The notes under the pieces were generated by a model. The model searched no databases. It was not told the origin of the DNA and saw only the letters and a list, made by a program, of their open reading frames with translations. A stretch of DNA of 64,000 nt from positions 682,001 through 746,000 of the forward strand of contig LLCB01000001.1 in NCBI GenBank assembly GCA_001414345.1. The letters run 5' to 3'. Shown here piece by piece: positions 12,081 to 22,417 of the stretch. A program made the translations under genes and the position numbers. The DNA is from Hymenoscyphus infarciens. Its lineage: Eukaryota > Ascomycota > Leotiomycetes > Helotiales > Helotiaceae. Every line of letters begins with the position of its first letter. Position 1 is the stretch's first letter.

Positions 12081-12703
12081 CACCAAAAAGTCAGAATCGA
12101 CTAAATTGTAAATTATAAATCGTAAATTATAAATTATAAAGTTAAGCTAAAGTAGAACTTAATAATTATATTATCTAAGCCTTTTATTAAGAGGTAGGAG
12201 AGTATTTTACTACTTTTTAGTCTCTCTCTCTTACTACTCTTTCCTTCTTTAGTATATTATATAAATATAAAAGTATAGAAGAGAGGGAGAGAGGGAGAGA
12301 GAGAGAGAGGGTGAGAGGGCGAGTAAATATTTTGGTAGAAAGTTTTTCCTAATATAGATAAGAGGAGTTTAGTAAAAGTAGTAAATAATCCCCTCCCCTT
12401 CTCTCCCTCTCTCTCTCTCTTTCTTCTTTATCTAGAAATAATAAGAAGAATGCGATATAATAGTAAGGAGATACTAGTAAGAGGGCGATAGTAAGAGGGT
12501 AATTTTACTACTATACATATGATATATATTTTATTTTCCCTCTCTATTCTCTAATTAGCTAGTGACTATAGTTAAGACTATCTAATCTAAATATAGAGAG
12601 AGGGAATTTAAATTAGAAATTATTCTCTTTTATACTAATAGAAAGTAATATTTTACGATTTACGATTTCCTATTTACGATTTAGTCAATCTGACTTTTTG
12701 GTG
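12081..12703. mobile_element. MITE with Tc1/mariner-type TA duplication
   Basis: The element begins CACCAAAAAGTCAGA and ends with the inverse, TCTGACTTTTTGGTG, and is flanked by TA on each side (12079-12080 and 12704-12705). The inverted repeat extends inward with a few mismatches through CGACTAAAT and AT-rich runs. The interior pairs GA-rich runs (about 12280-12320) with CT-rich runs (about 12390-12425), so the whole 623 bp could fold back on itself. There is no transposase frame. TA duplication plus TIRs points to the Tc1/mariner superfamily. Confidence 0.85.
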
Positions 12704-12759
12704 TATTCAGAATGCCGTACGCGGAGATGCCGGAAATGGGATTTGCTCTCATAAGTTGT

Positions 12760-13200
12760 AATAGTATAATAGAAAATTAATTAAGTTAGTTGAGATATGT
12801 CGAATACTAAGAGACTCTAGGAATTTCCTAGCGTGACTGCTTTATTTAAACTTTTTGAGGGCAGGAGTAGCTCTTTGATGTTATCTTAGATAATAGCGGT
12901 AAGAACTCGATACCACAGAGAGGCATGTGGAATAATTGCTACCACCTTTGGGGCATTTGCAGCTGAGTTTCCCAGCTGCTTTGGATAATTGGAGATCGTT
13001 GTTCTAGATGCTATAGGGCAATTGAAATGATTATTCGAGATAGCTTGGATAATCGAGATGTATGTCTGAGAACTTTTGAGAGATCTAAAATCGTGTCGAT
13101 TTTGGGGTATGAAAAGAATTGGAGATTCGGGAAGTTCGAATATCGAGAACAGAGGTGTAAGGAAATAGACGAAGAATAAGCAGAAATATATCCTTATCAT
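12760..13200. other. AT-rich spacer beyond the MITE
   Basis: Between the second TIR element and the STAND relic. An open frame at 12886-13236 (minus) overlaps the truncated end of the NACHT relic and has no recognisable domain. I call no gene. Confidence 0.4.
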
Positions 13201-14575
13201 TCCCAGAAAGCCAAAGAATAGTTGAGGCACTTTCATCTAGCCACCCTTGATAGCCCAATTCTTGAAAAATCCACTCGCAGGTATCCTTCACACGTTTCGC
13301 ACTGATCGTGGCATGGTGGAATCCACACTTAACCAACAAGAAAGAATCCAGAATCTCAAATCGTTCATTGGCTTCGATCACTTCTAACATGGCCAAAAAG
13401 CTTCGTCGGTGCGCAGTATATGACCTCTAACAGATTCGAGAAGAGACTTATGTTCTGTATCTGCTTGTATACAACGCGACAAGTTTTTGATAGTGACTTC
13501 GACGTTATCCCCTACCCTGTCAAAATGCCGCAACAATCCAGAAACTTCGCCAGATTTCAAAAGAGAGTGCGCAGTTCTTTTCACGGTACTCTTGACTAGA
13601 AGCTGGCAAATTGAAGTCAACTTCCGAAGTATCAAGACGTAGAGCCGGATCATCTCTTCGTGAAAACCCTGAAGAGCTTTGTCGTCAAACATTGGCCCGG
13701 GCTGGTACAATATTTCATACACTTCCCCACGTTTGATCAGACACGAATCTTTTTCGATAATCAAGAGCAGTTCTCCCATCTGCTCGTGTTCTCCGACAGC
13801 CACTGGAAGCATGAATCTCACGCCAGCACACAGCAAAGCTGCAGGAACTGGATCGAAATGGACTATAATATCGCCGATCGACTTAAAGGTGTCTAGCCAC
13901 CCTATTATTTTCCCAGCAATGTCCCTCATTATGTATTCCTTGCCTCTGAAATGAAACTTATATGACCCCTCCTTGCATTTTTTGTGCAAGCTCTGGGTGA
14001 GGCCAAGTAACTCTCCAATTTTGGGAGGCTCGATTCCAATAGCAGGCTGAAGTTCTTGGAGAGCCTGTTTTTCTTCTGCAGACAGCGTTTGAAGCGCTTC
14101 AGACCACAAGCCTTGGACTGCGAGTGAAAGGCTTGGAGCTAGAGTGCTTGCGGATGGCTGTTGATTAGTGTTGTCGGACAACCCATTTTTTCGTGTTGTT
14201 GTGGTGCAACCGCTGTTGGTGGGGTATTCGGTAAAGTTGTTGGTGACGAAATAGATGCGGAGCTATTGATCGATTGGGAGGATGGTGTCGCTATTTGTGT
14301 GGAAGTAAGGGCGGAAGCGTTATGAGTGGAAGAGGTAGCATCGTTATTGTTGAGGGGCCTGTGTTTGAAGGTGGAAGGGTAGTAGAGCGTAGATTGTCTG
14401 CTGGTGTATTAATGCTTTGTAAACTCGGTGCTATCAAGCCCAGCTCTTTTCCATTTGAAGGTCGCGAGCTCGATGGACTAGGCGTCTGATGAACCACAGG
14501 TGAGGTTTTGATTTGCCTCCTCGGAAACAGCTTTTGTTGAAGTTTATCTCGCTTTCTCTCTTTCGTCGCATCTTA
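13200..14575 (-). pseudogene. truncated STAND (NLR-like) gene: NACHT N-terminal domain, broken at the P-loop
   Basis: The 14181-13384 frame is an N-terminal effector-type region like that of fungal NWD/NACHT proteins (family NACHT_N): LWSEALQTLSAEEKQAL, then HFDPVPAALLCAGVRFML and YEILYQPG. It ends in a stop after DEAFWPC. The next frame continues the same protein (AMLEVIEANERFEILD ... ILWLSGN), the lead-in to a NACHT P-loop, offset by one base at a T5 run near 13392. After ILWLSGN the Gly-rich P-loop is absent and similarity ends, so ATPase and repeat domains are missing. Upstream, a Ser/Pro/Thr-rich stretch (to about 14575) is in other frames; the 14181 frame has no ATG at its start (TTG). 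In fungi such proteins mediate heterokaryon incompatibility or immune-like cell death; this copy cannot. Confidence 0.75.
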
Positions 14576-16850
14576 AGTCTGGGCTTGCGTGCCTGTCATA
14601 TCGCAGTTCCCAGCCTCCACCATCAAAGTGCCAGGGGTATTAGCCAGCGTCGCAGGTTTAGCTTGAAGGTTGGAAGAGAACAAATGAAGAAAGCGACTCG
14701 GTATTACTGTATGCAGCAACATAAAATCCCGTACAGTTTGAAGGTTGGGATTGCTTTCCAACTTCTCAAGGTGACAGTGTTTGACGCCGTACCCAGGTCT
14801 TGATGCAACCTCATGAAACCTGACCGATGAGGAGGCCAAGCGAGAGCTTGCAGACGAATGAGTAGAACTTCAAACTTCATATTTAAATAGAAAGCCAGAA
14901 GCATAAACAACCCAGCGGAAACTCTTATCGATGAAAAGAAGCTTATTAACAGACAATTATGTTCAGCTTATACAACTAAGCAAGAAACAGGGGCTGTCAC
15001 AAACTCTGGTTTAGGGAGAACTAGAGTAATACCCAGCAGTGTCGCGATTCCGATACCCACTCAGCACTGCTACTTTTCTATAAATAAAAAACAGCCAATA
15101 ATACTTTTCATTTATAGTTTGAGACTTCTTTTAAACTTGTTGCCTTTTATTGATGTGAGGCCACCATCGGAAGCGTTACTGGTCCCTCTACTCTGTTTCT
15201 TCCATTACTCACCCAGAACTTTAAATGTCATTCAATTATCCTAACTATTCTCGAGTAATGAAACTTTTGCTGCTTTTATTATTCCAGATGAATTGGGACA
15301 CTGGTTGAAGGGGGGGCAAGCTGTGGTTCCGCATTACCACCTCCCCTCCCGGTCCAAGGTTCAAAGACAATATTCCGAAAGCATCATACATAAATCTTTG
15401 CCCAAAAGTAACCAGCTCGAGGCTTCATTTTGATCTAAACGATCCATAATGTAACATTACAGGGGTCCGGTCCACGCGCCACGATTCGCACATTATTTGG
15501 ATCCGATAGACAAGCTCAAGGGAATTGTTTTGTTGGGTACTCTCGAATTGGCAATTTGACGAGCATATAAGTGAGCCCTTAAGATAAGCGAGTACGTGAA
15601 AACCCAAAGGGGGACCGGCAAAGAACATGACTGATGTAATTTGTATGATTTATAAGTTTCTTTGCGCCTATTTGTCTCGTATATAATTTACTGTGCATAG
15701 ATTTATTTCATGAGCTAGTACCTCTAGTCGCACAGCTCTGTCCCTTGAATTTTGGCGGGAAAAGGTTCGGTTGCACGAGCCAAGCATGCACTTAGAAAGT
15801 TCCATTGTGATTCCCTCGCAGATAAGCTTTTTATTCAGCCGCGAACGAGTCGCCCAGTGAAACGTAATAACTGTAACGGGCAACCCTGGGGTTGATTGTG
15901 AATTGAGTTTTGTGTGCTACCTCCTCTTCAACTAAAATGTGTCTTGAGTTTCTGGTTTGGGCGTCGACGGCCTGTATAACGAAGGGGTCAATGAAGAAGA
16001 CGCAGTTAAAACTAAGTCGCCATGATTGACCTTCCAATTCTATAGTAGCTTACATTGTTTGACTCGAAACATGGTCCTCAGATCGCCTAGTATCATAGGG
16101 AGAAAGGTGAAAAAGTGAGAGCGGCTCAGAGAGCACAGTAAAGCCCTCGTGAGATAGGAAAGGGTCATTAACAACCTCTTTGATAATTTCCTCTAGAAAG
16201 AGCAAGGATAACTAAGTGCCTGGCTTATCAATCCAGAAATAAACCAACTTATTATGTCAAGTGAAATAAGCGAGTTCGAAGAAGAGAACCGAGATACTCA
16301 ATTGGCATACGACCCGTTAGAGTTTGTATTTGTGGTTGCATAGTCACGCAATAGCTAGACCGTCCTATAAGAGCGGCAGTAAATATCAGCTTCGTCCCTG
16401 CCTATCTCCGTTATTCGGACTCTCTAAGTTAATGATCTCAAATTACCCTAAATAATTGGGAAAATTTACAATATTTACCTAGGTATTCTAGAACATTGAG
16501 GTTGATTGTGCCGATTTATTTAGGTTAATTATAAATTCGGCCAGAATGCACGAACAACGCGAGGTAATTACTACCGCTTTGGTTGTCCGCCGCCTAAAAA
16601 TTCCATGTATTACCCAAGTACTTTTTGAGGTTTGCACAACATTATCCGTATCCTTCAACTCTCAGTTGTACTTAAAAGCGGGTCGTTGATTCGAGAACGT
16701 GCATGTGGCGAGTCTCTACCGGTTACAAGACAGGACACAAGAAGATTTTATGGACTTCTTTTCGGAGAATATCGAATAATACATTGTATGAAAGCGGGCA
16801 TAGCGCGAGTCGACAGTTTACCAGAACTTCAAGAAGACAGTATTAAGCTC
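14576..16850. other. gene-free stretch
   Basis: About 2.3 kb of moderate AT content. Open frames of 60-100 codons occur on both strands but none shows a recognisable domain, a plausible intron structure or biased codon use. No tRNA-like box B sequence was found by eye. Confidence 0.45.
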
Positions 16851-16857
16851 TATAAAA
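16851..16857 (+). promoter_or_regulatory. TATA box of the secreted-protein pseudogene
   Basis: TATAAAA sits 125 bp upstream of the ATG at 16976, followed by a pyrimidine-rich leader and a CA-rich run directly before the start codon (TCAAAATG), a usual fungal promoter and leader layout. Confidence 0.5.
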
Positions 16858-16975
16858 GCAGACAAAAATTCCTTAACAACACTCTACTACTCACCTTCTT
16901 CTACAACTTTTCACCACAGCAATACCGTAGCTTCTCCTTCGAAAATCCCAGGATCTCCTCTCATCATCATTCAAA

Positions 16976-17540
16976 ATGTATTTCAGCGCTCCAATTCTAC
17001 TGGTACTCAACGCTGCAGCCAGTATCTAAGCCAGCTGGTCAATTCCTGAGAACCAACCTGATGGAAGCGACCTTGTCGCCGTCGACGAAGCCGGATTCTC
17101 CCACCATGAGAAAGTCGACAGCCTTCCATCCGTTCCCGTCGCTGAGCCCCGCACCATTAACAGCGCAAAATTCTCCCCCAAGCCCACCGTGAAACACTCC
17201 AAACTACCTGCCTCGGATACTGTGACGATATCAATTCCAAAAGGCAATGCAAAAATATGAACTGGATACAGATCTTGACCGCGCAAGTGCCGATGCCGCC
17301 GGCAGTGGACTTGTAAATCAATGCGGAAGCGGGGGTATAGTCATGAATGGATATTCCTTCTATACTAAAAGTGGAAGTGCCGTTGCATGGTCTTGCAACA
17401 CGAAAGGGGTTTCAAGTGCGTGTTATTCTTGGGTTCTAGCGGAAGAGGTGTACCTCGAGAAAGCCACTCTTAGCTCAAGCAATGTTATTTTGAAGGGCCT
17501 TTTCAGCTCATCAGACAGCCAACATACAGACCCTTGGTAA
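16976..17540 (+). pseudogene. small secreted protein gene, inactivated by a stop and a frame shift
   Basis: ATG at 16976 opens a hydrophobic signal-peptide-like segment (MYFSAPILLVLNAAASI) that is cut by TAA at 17027-17029. The same frame continues ASWSIPENQPDG and SHHEKV up to an A5 run at 17251-17255, where it shifts. The rest is open in the next frame to the stop at 17538-17540: DTDLDRASADAAGSGLVNQC, then CGSGGIVMNGYSFYTKSG and a CNTKG..CY pair of cysteines. The arrangement (signal peptide, WSIP-N-Q-DG start, a Gly-rich middle, few paired Cys) resembles a family of small secreted fungal proteins of unknown function. As read, only a 17-residue peptide would be made. Confidence 0.65.
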
Positions 17541-17737
17541 AGGAGTCTGGTGAGCACACTGCTTGCAAGGTAGTCAACCCCCTCTCCCCATCTGTCCTCA
17601 ATACCCAAATTTGATGTTGAATATATTGTTTGACTGGTTCTTTCTAGTTTCCTCGTTCGTGAGATGATGAATCTAAGTTTTCTCTCCTCCTTCACCATTC
17701 CCATCCATACCTACCCCTTTCTCCGTCCTCATTCCCA

Positions 17738-18699
17738 TCACCAATCACACCCCTCCCCTAATAGCTTCGCCAGCTTCTCTACTGCTTCCAATTAGCACAT
17801 ATTTTCCTCGTTGATTCCGAACCGGGTACAAAAAAGGAAACGACATACACCAAACCCTATCAACCTCATCAAACCCCCCAAAAACCTTACAATCTACATC
17901 AATAATTGCAACCAACTCCCCCTTTCCGTTCAGAATCGGAGCCACAATTTCACTCCTCGAATCGCCATCACAAGCAATGTGACCGGGAAACTCATCAACA
18001 TTCTGAATTACCTGGGTAGTTTTTGTGCTAGCTGCTGTTCCACAGACACCGCGGGAGAAGTCGATGGTTTGACAGGCTACCTTTCCTTGGAAGGGGCCGA
18101 GGATTAATTGGTTTTTGTTGAGGGGGTGAAGGGTGTAGAATCCTGGGAGGGGTTTTAGTCTTTTTCCTTCATTCTTTTTGGGATTTTATGGTTTCGTAAA
18201 AAGAGAAGAGGCAAGGGCGAGAGCATGAGGGAGGGGTTAAAAAGAGTAGTTTTGAAAATGCGGAAGCGGAAGAGGGGGAGACGAACCGGCCCAGTTGACT
18301 TCAGACGATGGCGACGGGAGAGATTGATAGGCGTGCCATAGCAATGAAGCAGCGTTTGCTAGATTACTACGAACCTCTTAGCTCAATTAATTTTGACATA
18401 GTCGCTCTTTGCCTTTCCAAAAATATTGGAAGCAAGGGTTCAAAACTCGCCGGCAAAACCTACCAAACCTATGAACCCGAACACATCAGCGATCATTCTT
18501 CAAATATTCAACATGACACTGGAAAAAGCATACCCAATTCCTCTGACCGTCAAACAAAGCTTCTGATTGTTCGAGAACTTGCTTATAGGCTTCTTCTTTG
18601 GTGACGTTGATGGAGAAATTTGATGCATCCGCGTGAACCTGTGGGGTTTGGTGAGTTTCAAAGTTCGGTGATGTTGTGTAACAGTAAAAGACTGACCAT
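17738..18699 (-). CDS. free methionine-(R)-sulfoxide reductase (fRMsr), GAF domain
   Basis: Five exons on the minus strand: 18697-18699 (only the ATG), 18534-18638, 18287-18374, 17849-18142 and 17738-17784. Introns are 58, 159, 144 and 64 bp, and the joined frame is 179 codons with the stop. The 178-aa product matches the whole length of yeast fRMsr (YKL069W type): LFDGQRNW, NLANAASLLWHAYQS, LILGPFQGKVAC, RGVCGTAAS, FPGHIACDG, IVAPI, VAIIDVDC and GFDEVD. The three family cysteines are at 89, 99 and 123. The enzyme reduces free methionine-R-sulfoxide with thioredoxin in the cytosol and protects against oxidative stress. The spliced C-terminus VEKLAKLLGEGCDW exists only if the last intron is removed. 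It is easily missed because it is in five short exons; no single open frame exceeds 66 codons. Confidence 0.92.
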
Positions 18700-18941
18700 T
18701 TTGATGTTTTGAAACGTTTTAGATATTTTTCTTCCTCTCTTCAACGATGCTTTATGGTTTGGAGAGGAGCGAGAGAGAAAAATTGAGAGCAAAGGTTATG
18801 GTGGAGCTTTGAAATCAATTTTACGTTTCATGTTCAGATGAACGCAATGTCACGTGTATCAATTTTCAACGATAATTTTAATGGAGGAAAGTTCAATTTT
18901 GGGGGGTATAGTTTAGCCATTCTTCATTATTTCTGCCACTT

Positions 18942-19928
18942 TTAGTACCGCTGTCTATGCTTCTTTTTATCCGAATCCACGTCCATCTCATCAGGATCCT
19001 TGGGAGCCCCTAAACTCGTAAAACCCGGCGCTTTCGAAGGCCATAACCTCTTTGCTGTTGGTGCCTTCGTATTCGAAGCTGCCACTTTCTCACTCTCAGC
19101 CAAAGCTACCTCTGCATCGGTCTCCAGCATAGTTCCTGCAATATTCAAAAATGGCCTGTCTCCGTCATTACCCGTCTCAATGTCCTTGACCTTGAATTTA
19201 ACTTTGCCCTCAATTTTTGTACCCTCCCCACCCACAAAGTAGCCAGCTCCATCCTCAGCATAATTGTCTTCGGCGCCCTCCTCAACCTCTAGTTCGCCCA
19301 CACTAACCCACTTCCAATCCGCAGGCAATCGCGAGCGATCAATACTGGCATTAAACATATTCCAACATACGAGACCTAGATGTCCTTCGTTCTGAAAGTT
19401 CACATATCCCTCTAACTCGGTTCCCTTGTCTGTTTTAAACAGCAGAAATTCGGCGGTAACCCATGTCCAACTAACAGCGTATTCATCCACGTTCTTCAAC
19501 AAAGCCCCATTCGTTCCATCATTCCCAAAAGCCTTTTCTGAAAATCGTGGGTTGGTGTAGGCGAGTATGACGGCGGCGAATGGTGGGTAGTAAGTGAGGA
19601 CAAGCGGGGAAAGATGCTCTGCGCAAAGACCTTCGAGGGGAAATTTCTGCGATACGGGCGCGAGTGGGAGGTATAATGAGTATGTTTGGATTTGAAATGC
19701 CGAGCTTTCGTGCGTAGGGTTTGCCACTGCCTCTGTTGTTGCTGCTGGCTTGTCGGACTTGTGCTTTTTCGATTTCGATTTATGCCCATCCTCCTTCATA
19801 TCTCGTTTCCGCTTCTTTTCGCCGTGGGACGATTTGTGCTTCTTCTCTCCTTTCGATGAGACCTTTTCGGATGCCATGTTGGCTGTGGATTTGGACGCGG
19901 TAGGGGCTAAGGGCGTTTCAATTGACAT
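18942..19928 (-). CDS. RNA polymerase I subunit Rpa43-like protein
   Basis: Single-exon frame of 329 codons with the stop. I chose the ATG at 19928 (MSIETPLAPTASK). An in-frame ATG at 20006 would add 26 residues but sits in promoter-like DNA. The protein has a Lys-rich, nuclear-signal-like N-terminus (about 25-60), then YSLYLPLAPVSQKFPLEGLC and HLSPLVLTYYPPFAAVILAY, the Rpb7-N-like start of Rpa43, and an OB-fold region with FQNEGHLGLVCWNMFNASI and LPADWKW. The tail is acidic then basic (DPDEMDVDSDKKKHRQRY). Rpa43 with Rpa14 forms the stalk of RNA polymerase I and contacts the initiation factor Rrn3 in the nucleolus. It lies 242 bp downstream of the reductase start on the same strand and head-to-head with the J-domain gene. 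Confidence 0.88.
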   Translation of the reverse strand: MSIETPLAPTASKSTANMASEKVSSKGEKKHKSSHGEKKRKRDMKEDGHKSKSKKHKSDKPAATTEAVANPTHESSAFQIQTYSLYLPLAPVSQKFPLEGLCAEHLSPLVLTYYPPFAAVILAYTNPRFSEKAFGNDGTNGALLKNVDEYAVSWTWVTAEFLLFKTDKGTELEGYVNFQNEGHLGLVCWNMFNASIDRSRLPADWKWVSVGELEVEEGAEDNYAEDGAGYFVGGEGTKIEGKVKFKVKDIETGNDGDRPFLNIAGTMLETDAEVALAESEKVAASNTKAPTAKRLWPSKAPGFTSLGAPKDPDEMDVDSDKKKHRQRY

Positions 19929-20269
19929 GTTTTGGATATGGTGAGGTTGGTGGACGTCGCAAAAAGTTTTGATTTGAGCTGCAGGGCTGAGGAAATCCGA
20001 GAGCAAGTGTGGCGTTAGGTGTGGCGCGCGAGCCCCTCCCTGCTAGCGCCACCGGAATTGGACACATCAGTGGAGGAGCGGGAGATGAAAACACCTGTGT
20101 CTTTCCTCGCGGGGCAACATTCGTTCATACTCGTACTTACACGTAGACCAGAGTTCATACTTTCCTACTTACTTTTCTCCCTTCAACTGCACTTTTACTT
20201 TGCCCATCGCATGGGAATACCTGTCATAATCGAGTAGCTCGCCAAGAGTTACATAGGCATCGCATCGTC
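19929..20269. promoter_or_regulatory. divergent promoter between Rpa43-like and J-domain genes
   Basis: The 341-bp interval lies between two divergent start codons. A pyrimidine-rich stretch (about 20160-20205) precedes the J-domain gene. No specific factor site is claimed. Confidence 0.55.
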
Positions 20270-21407
20270 ATGTCTAACAACCTACTTTCCCTCGCCGGTT
20301 GGACATTTTTGCCAAATGTATGCCTTTTCTCTCCTCTCCAACTCTCCCCTTTCCACATGGCTGACTCCTTTCTAGCTCGTAACAGGATGGGTACAATCTA
20401 TCTATTATGGCATAGCAATACGTGCCGGCGACCCAAAACCACAACCCAACACTCCAAAATACGCACTTCATAGACGGCGAATACATATCCTCGTTGTCTC
20501 CGCATACCTTCTTTATACCATATACGAAGCCGACTATGAGATTCGGCGCGCATCGAATTATTACCACGACTTGGGCGTTCCTCTCAATGCGACCGACCGA
20601 GATATCAAGTCCAAGTTCAGAAGACTAGCAGCCACGCATCACCCAGATAAAGTTGGATCAAATGGCGGTGCTAACACACAAAACTACTTTGTCCATTTAA
20701 GACTTGCACAAGAAACACTCATCAACCCCGTCAAGAGATTCGCATACGAGCGATTCGGGCCATCTATGCACGAATGGCAGCGATGCGCCTCGGTATACGA
20801 TTACATACTCAAAGGTCTTCAGGACATCCTACCTTACTACGGAATCGCTGGAATATTCATGTATCTCCTGGGCTGGCTGGGATACCTACAATGGGGACAA
20901 TTCTGGAGGTGGCTCACTTTGGTTGGACTATGTGTATTTGAACTACACACCATTTCCCGACCCTATTTCCCAACAATAGCCACCGACTTCATAAATCCTT
21001 TCATAACAACATTCACAAACCACCCACCATATCTACCCTTCCAACTCATCTCTCTCGCGAGAAAAATGAGTATTACACTTTATATAGCATTCTCCCAAAT
21101 TGGACCTCTCCTCGAAACACCCGTCGCACCATCCGCGACCGGAACCCCAGAAGCTGCCGTTCAAACAACACTCCAGCGTCTTGAAGCAAGTTCTAGAGCA
21201 GCAGACGTGGAAGTAACAAGGCTGATGAGCATGGAAATGAGTCCTTTCGCCGGTCACAGCGGAGCTTTGAGGGACGTCAAGGGCAAGGTGAAGGACTGGT
21301 TGGTGCAGAATACCATTCGAAATGATCCAGAAGTTCGTGATTCGTTAGGGAATTTGTTGAAGAAAAGACGGGTCGATGCGCCTGCTGGTGCGAAGGGAAA
21401 TAGATAG
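20270..21407 (+). CDS. membrane-anchored J-domain (DnaJ) protein
   Basis: Two exons, 20270-20317 and 20376-21407, with a 58-bp intron (CTGAC branch site). Total 360 codons with the stop. The 359-aa protein has an N-terminal hydrophobic helix (about 51-66, HILVVSAYLLYTIYEA), then a J domain (about 77-145) with the HPD tripeptide at 105-107 in LAATHHPDKV. Two more hydrophobic helices follow at about 169-189 and 192-209. The tail is soluble and ends in a basic segment (LLKKRRVDAP). J domains stimulate Hsp70 ATPase; the helices suggest the ER or another endomembrane. The exon-1 frame runs into the intron and stops, so splicing is needed to join LPN to LVTGWVQS. I cannot assign it to a named yeast J protein. 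Confidence 0.88.
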
Positions 21408-21939
21408 TAACGGACGGGGCAACTCTCGAGCCCTTTTGCTTTTTTTTATGCGAGCTCCTCCTATTCTGAGAATAATACTATAGAAATAATCCTGGTTTTG
21501 CGACGTTGTGATGTGATGTGATGTGATGTTTTCCCTGTTGTGTTTCCTCTGAAATATAAGTGTTCTTAAAGCGAGGACAACGAGATTCATTCATCGAAGC
21601 ATTTGCGTTCTGGTATCACTAAACATCGGTTGATTGATTTCATTATTATAACCCTTCTAATGACTATTATTCAAGAGATTTTGCGAGATTTGAAAACTTA
21701 AAAAAGTATCCGTCCAAGAGCCTGTTTAGCTCGTATATATCTAGGATATATACTACCAAAAAACATAAGGTAATATATATATACTAATTCTATATATATA
21801 CTAGTATTTAGCATATATATTTAAAAGTAATATAAATCCCTTGTTTAGCCTTGTATATCTTAGTATATAGATAAATAGGATATATACTATTAAAAAAAGA
21901 TTTAGATCTCTAGAGACGTAAATCTTTAAAAGTTTATAT
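21408..21939. other. 3' flank and border of the AT-rich block
   Basis: Contains the J-domain gene's 3' flank, a short GATGT repeat (about 21508-21529) and the switch to AT-rich DNA near 21.7 kb. Two similar segments (from about 21722 and 21841), each with TGTTTAGC then AGGATATATACTA and an A run, are a short direct repeat. No gene is visible. Confidence 0.5.
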
Positions 21940-22417
21940 TATAATAGCACGCTATCCTGGATTATTATATAACAGCACTATCCTGAATTGTCAGCATTTG
22001 TAAAACTACTAATACCTCTAAGCACTGCTAATACTTCTAATACCCTTAGAGCTGAGATTACGAATAACCGATACTTATATAAGCGAAGTGCTAAAGGTAT
22101 TAATATCTAACATTTATATATAAAAGAGATTAAGATTTAGATATTATATATTTAGCTTTTTAAAGGTTTAGAGGTTATATATTTAGCTTTTTAGCTCTTA
22201 TTATTTAGTATTAGCTATATTAGATAAGGCTTAGTTATTATTATTATTAGAACTTAGAAGCTTCTAACCTCTTATATATAGACGTTTATATTTAGTATAA
22301 AAGAGAGATAGTTATTATTTTCTTCTATATTAGTACCTAGTATCTACTTACGTTATTTAGTCTTAAATATACTCTTATATACCTCTTCTTCTATAGTATA
22401 TATTTCGTACTATTATA
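21940..22417 (+). repeat. 5' LTR of the outer chromovirus
   Basis: The 478-bp LTR begins TATAATAG and ends CTATTATA, an inverted pair. Its partner is 29516-29768 plus 35577-35818. TA..TA in place of the canonical TG..CA fits C-to-T RIP on both strands. Confidence 0.9.

Larger units (their letters stand above)
10351..12760 (+). pseudogene. decayed fungal gene, interrupted by two TIR elements
   Basis: Coding-like pieces on the plus strand lie in normal-GC DNA. A start at 10351 opens MPPT and meets stops at codons 5 and 10, then stays open as an acidic/Lys-rich stretch (GNASKGVSAKQQK). A frame shift leads to a piece at about 10557-10650 reading DNSKLQCLLRDRRFPDTGEF. A further piece lies at about 10909-11105, and another (11100-11270) contains GRLRKHLGDRGLSISGS, loosely SAP-like. 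Excising the element at 11368-11973 with one copy of its target duplication makes the flanks read in one frame (SVN then YHLCKYDWSDSPW). The gene family is not recognised. Stops, frame shifts and two insertions show it is dead. Confidence 0.7.

Noticed and set aside
14274..14910. Several 60-96 codon frames upstream of the STAND relic
   Set aside because: They conflict with each other on both strands and only one (14291-14497, minus) fits a Ser/Pro linker of the STAND relic. Not independent genes.
16632..17192. 186-codon plus-strand frame
   Set aside because: Covers the promoter, leader and signal peptide of the secreted-protein pseudogene in a different frame; no family-like sequence.
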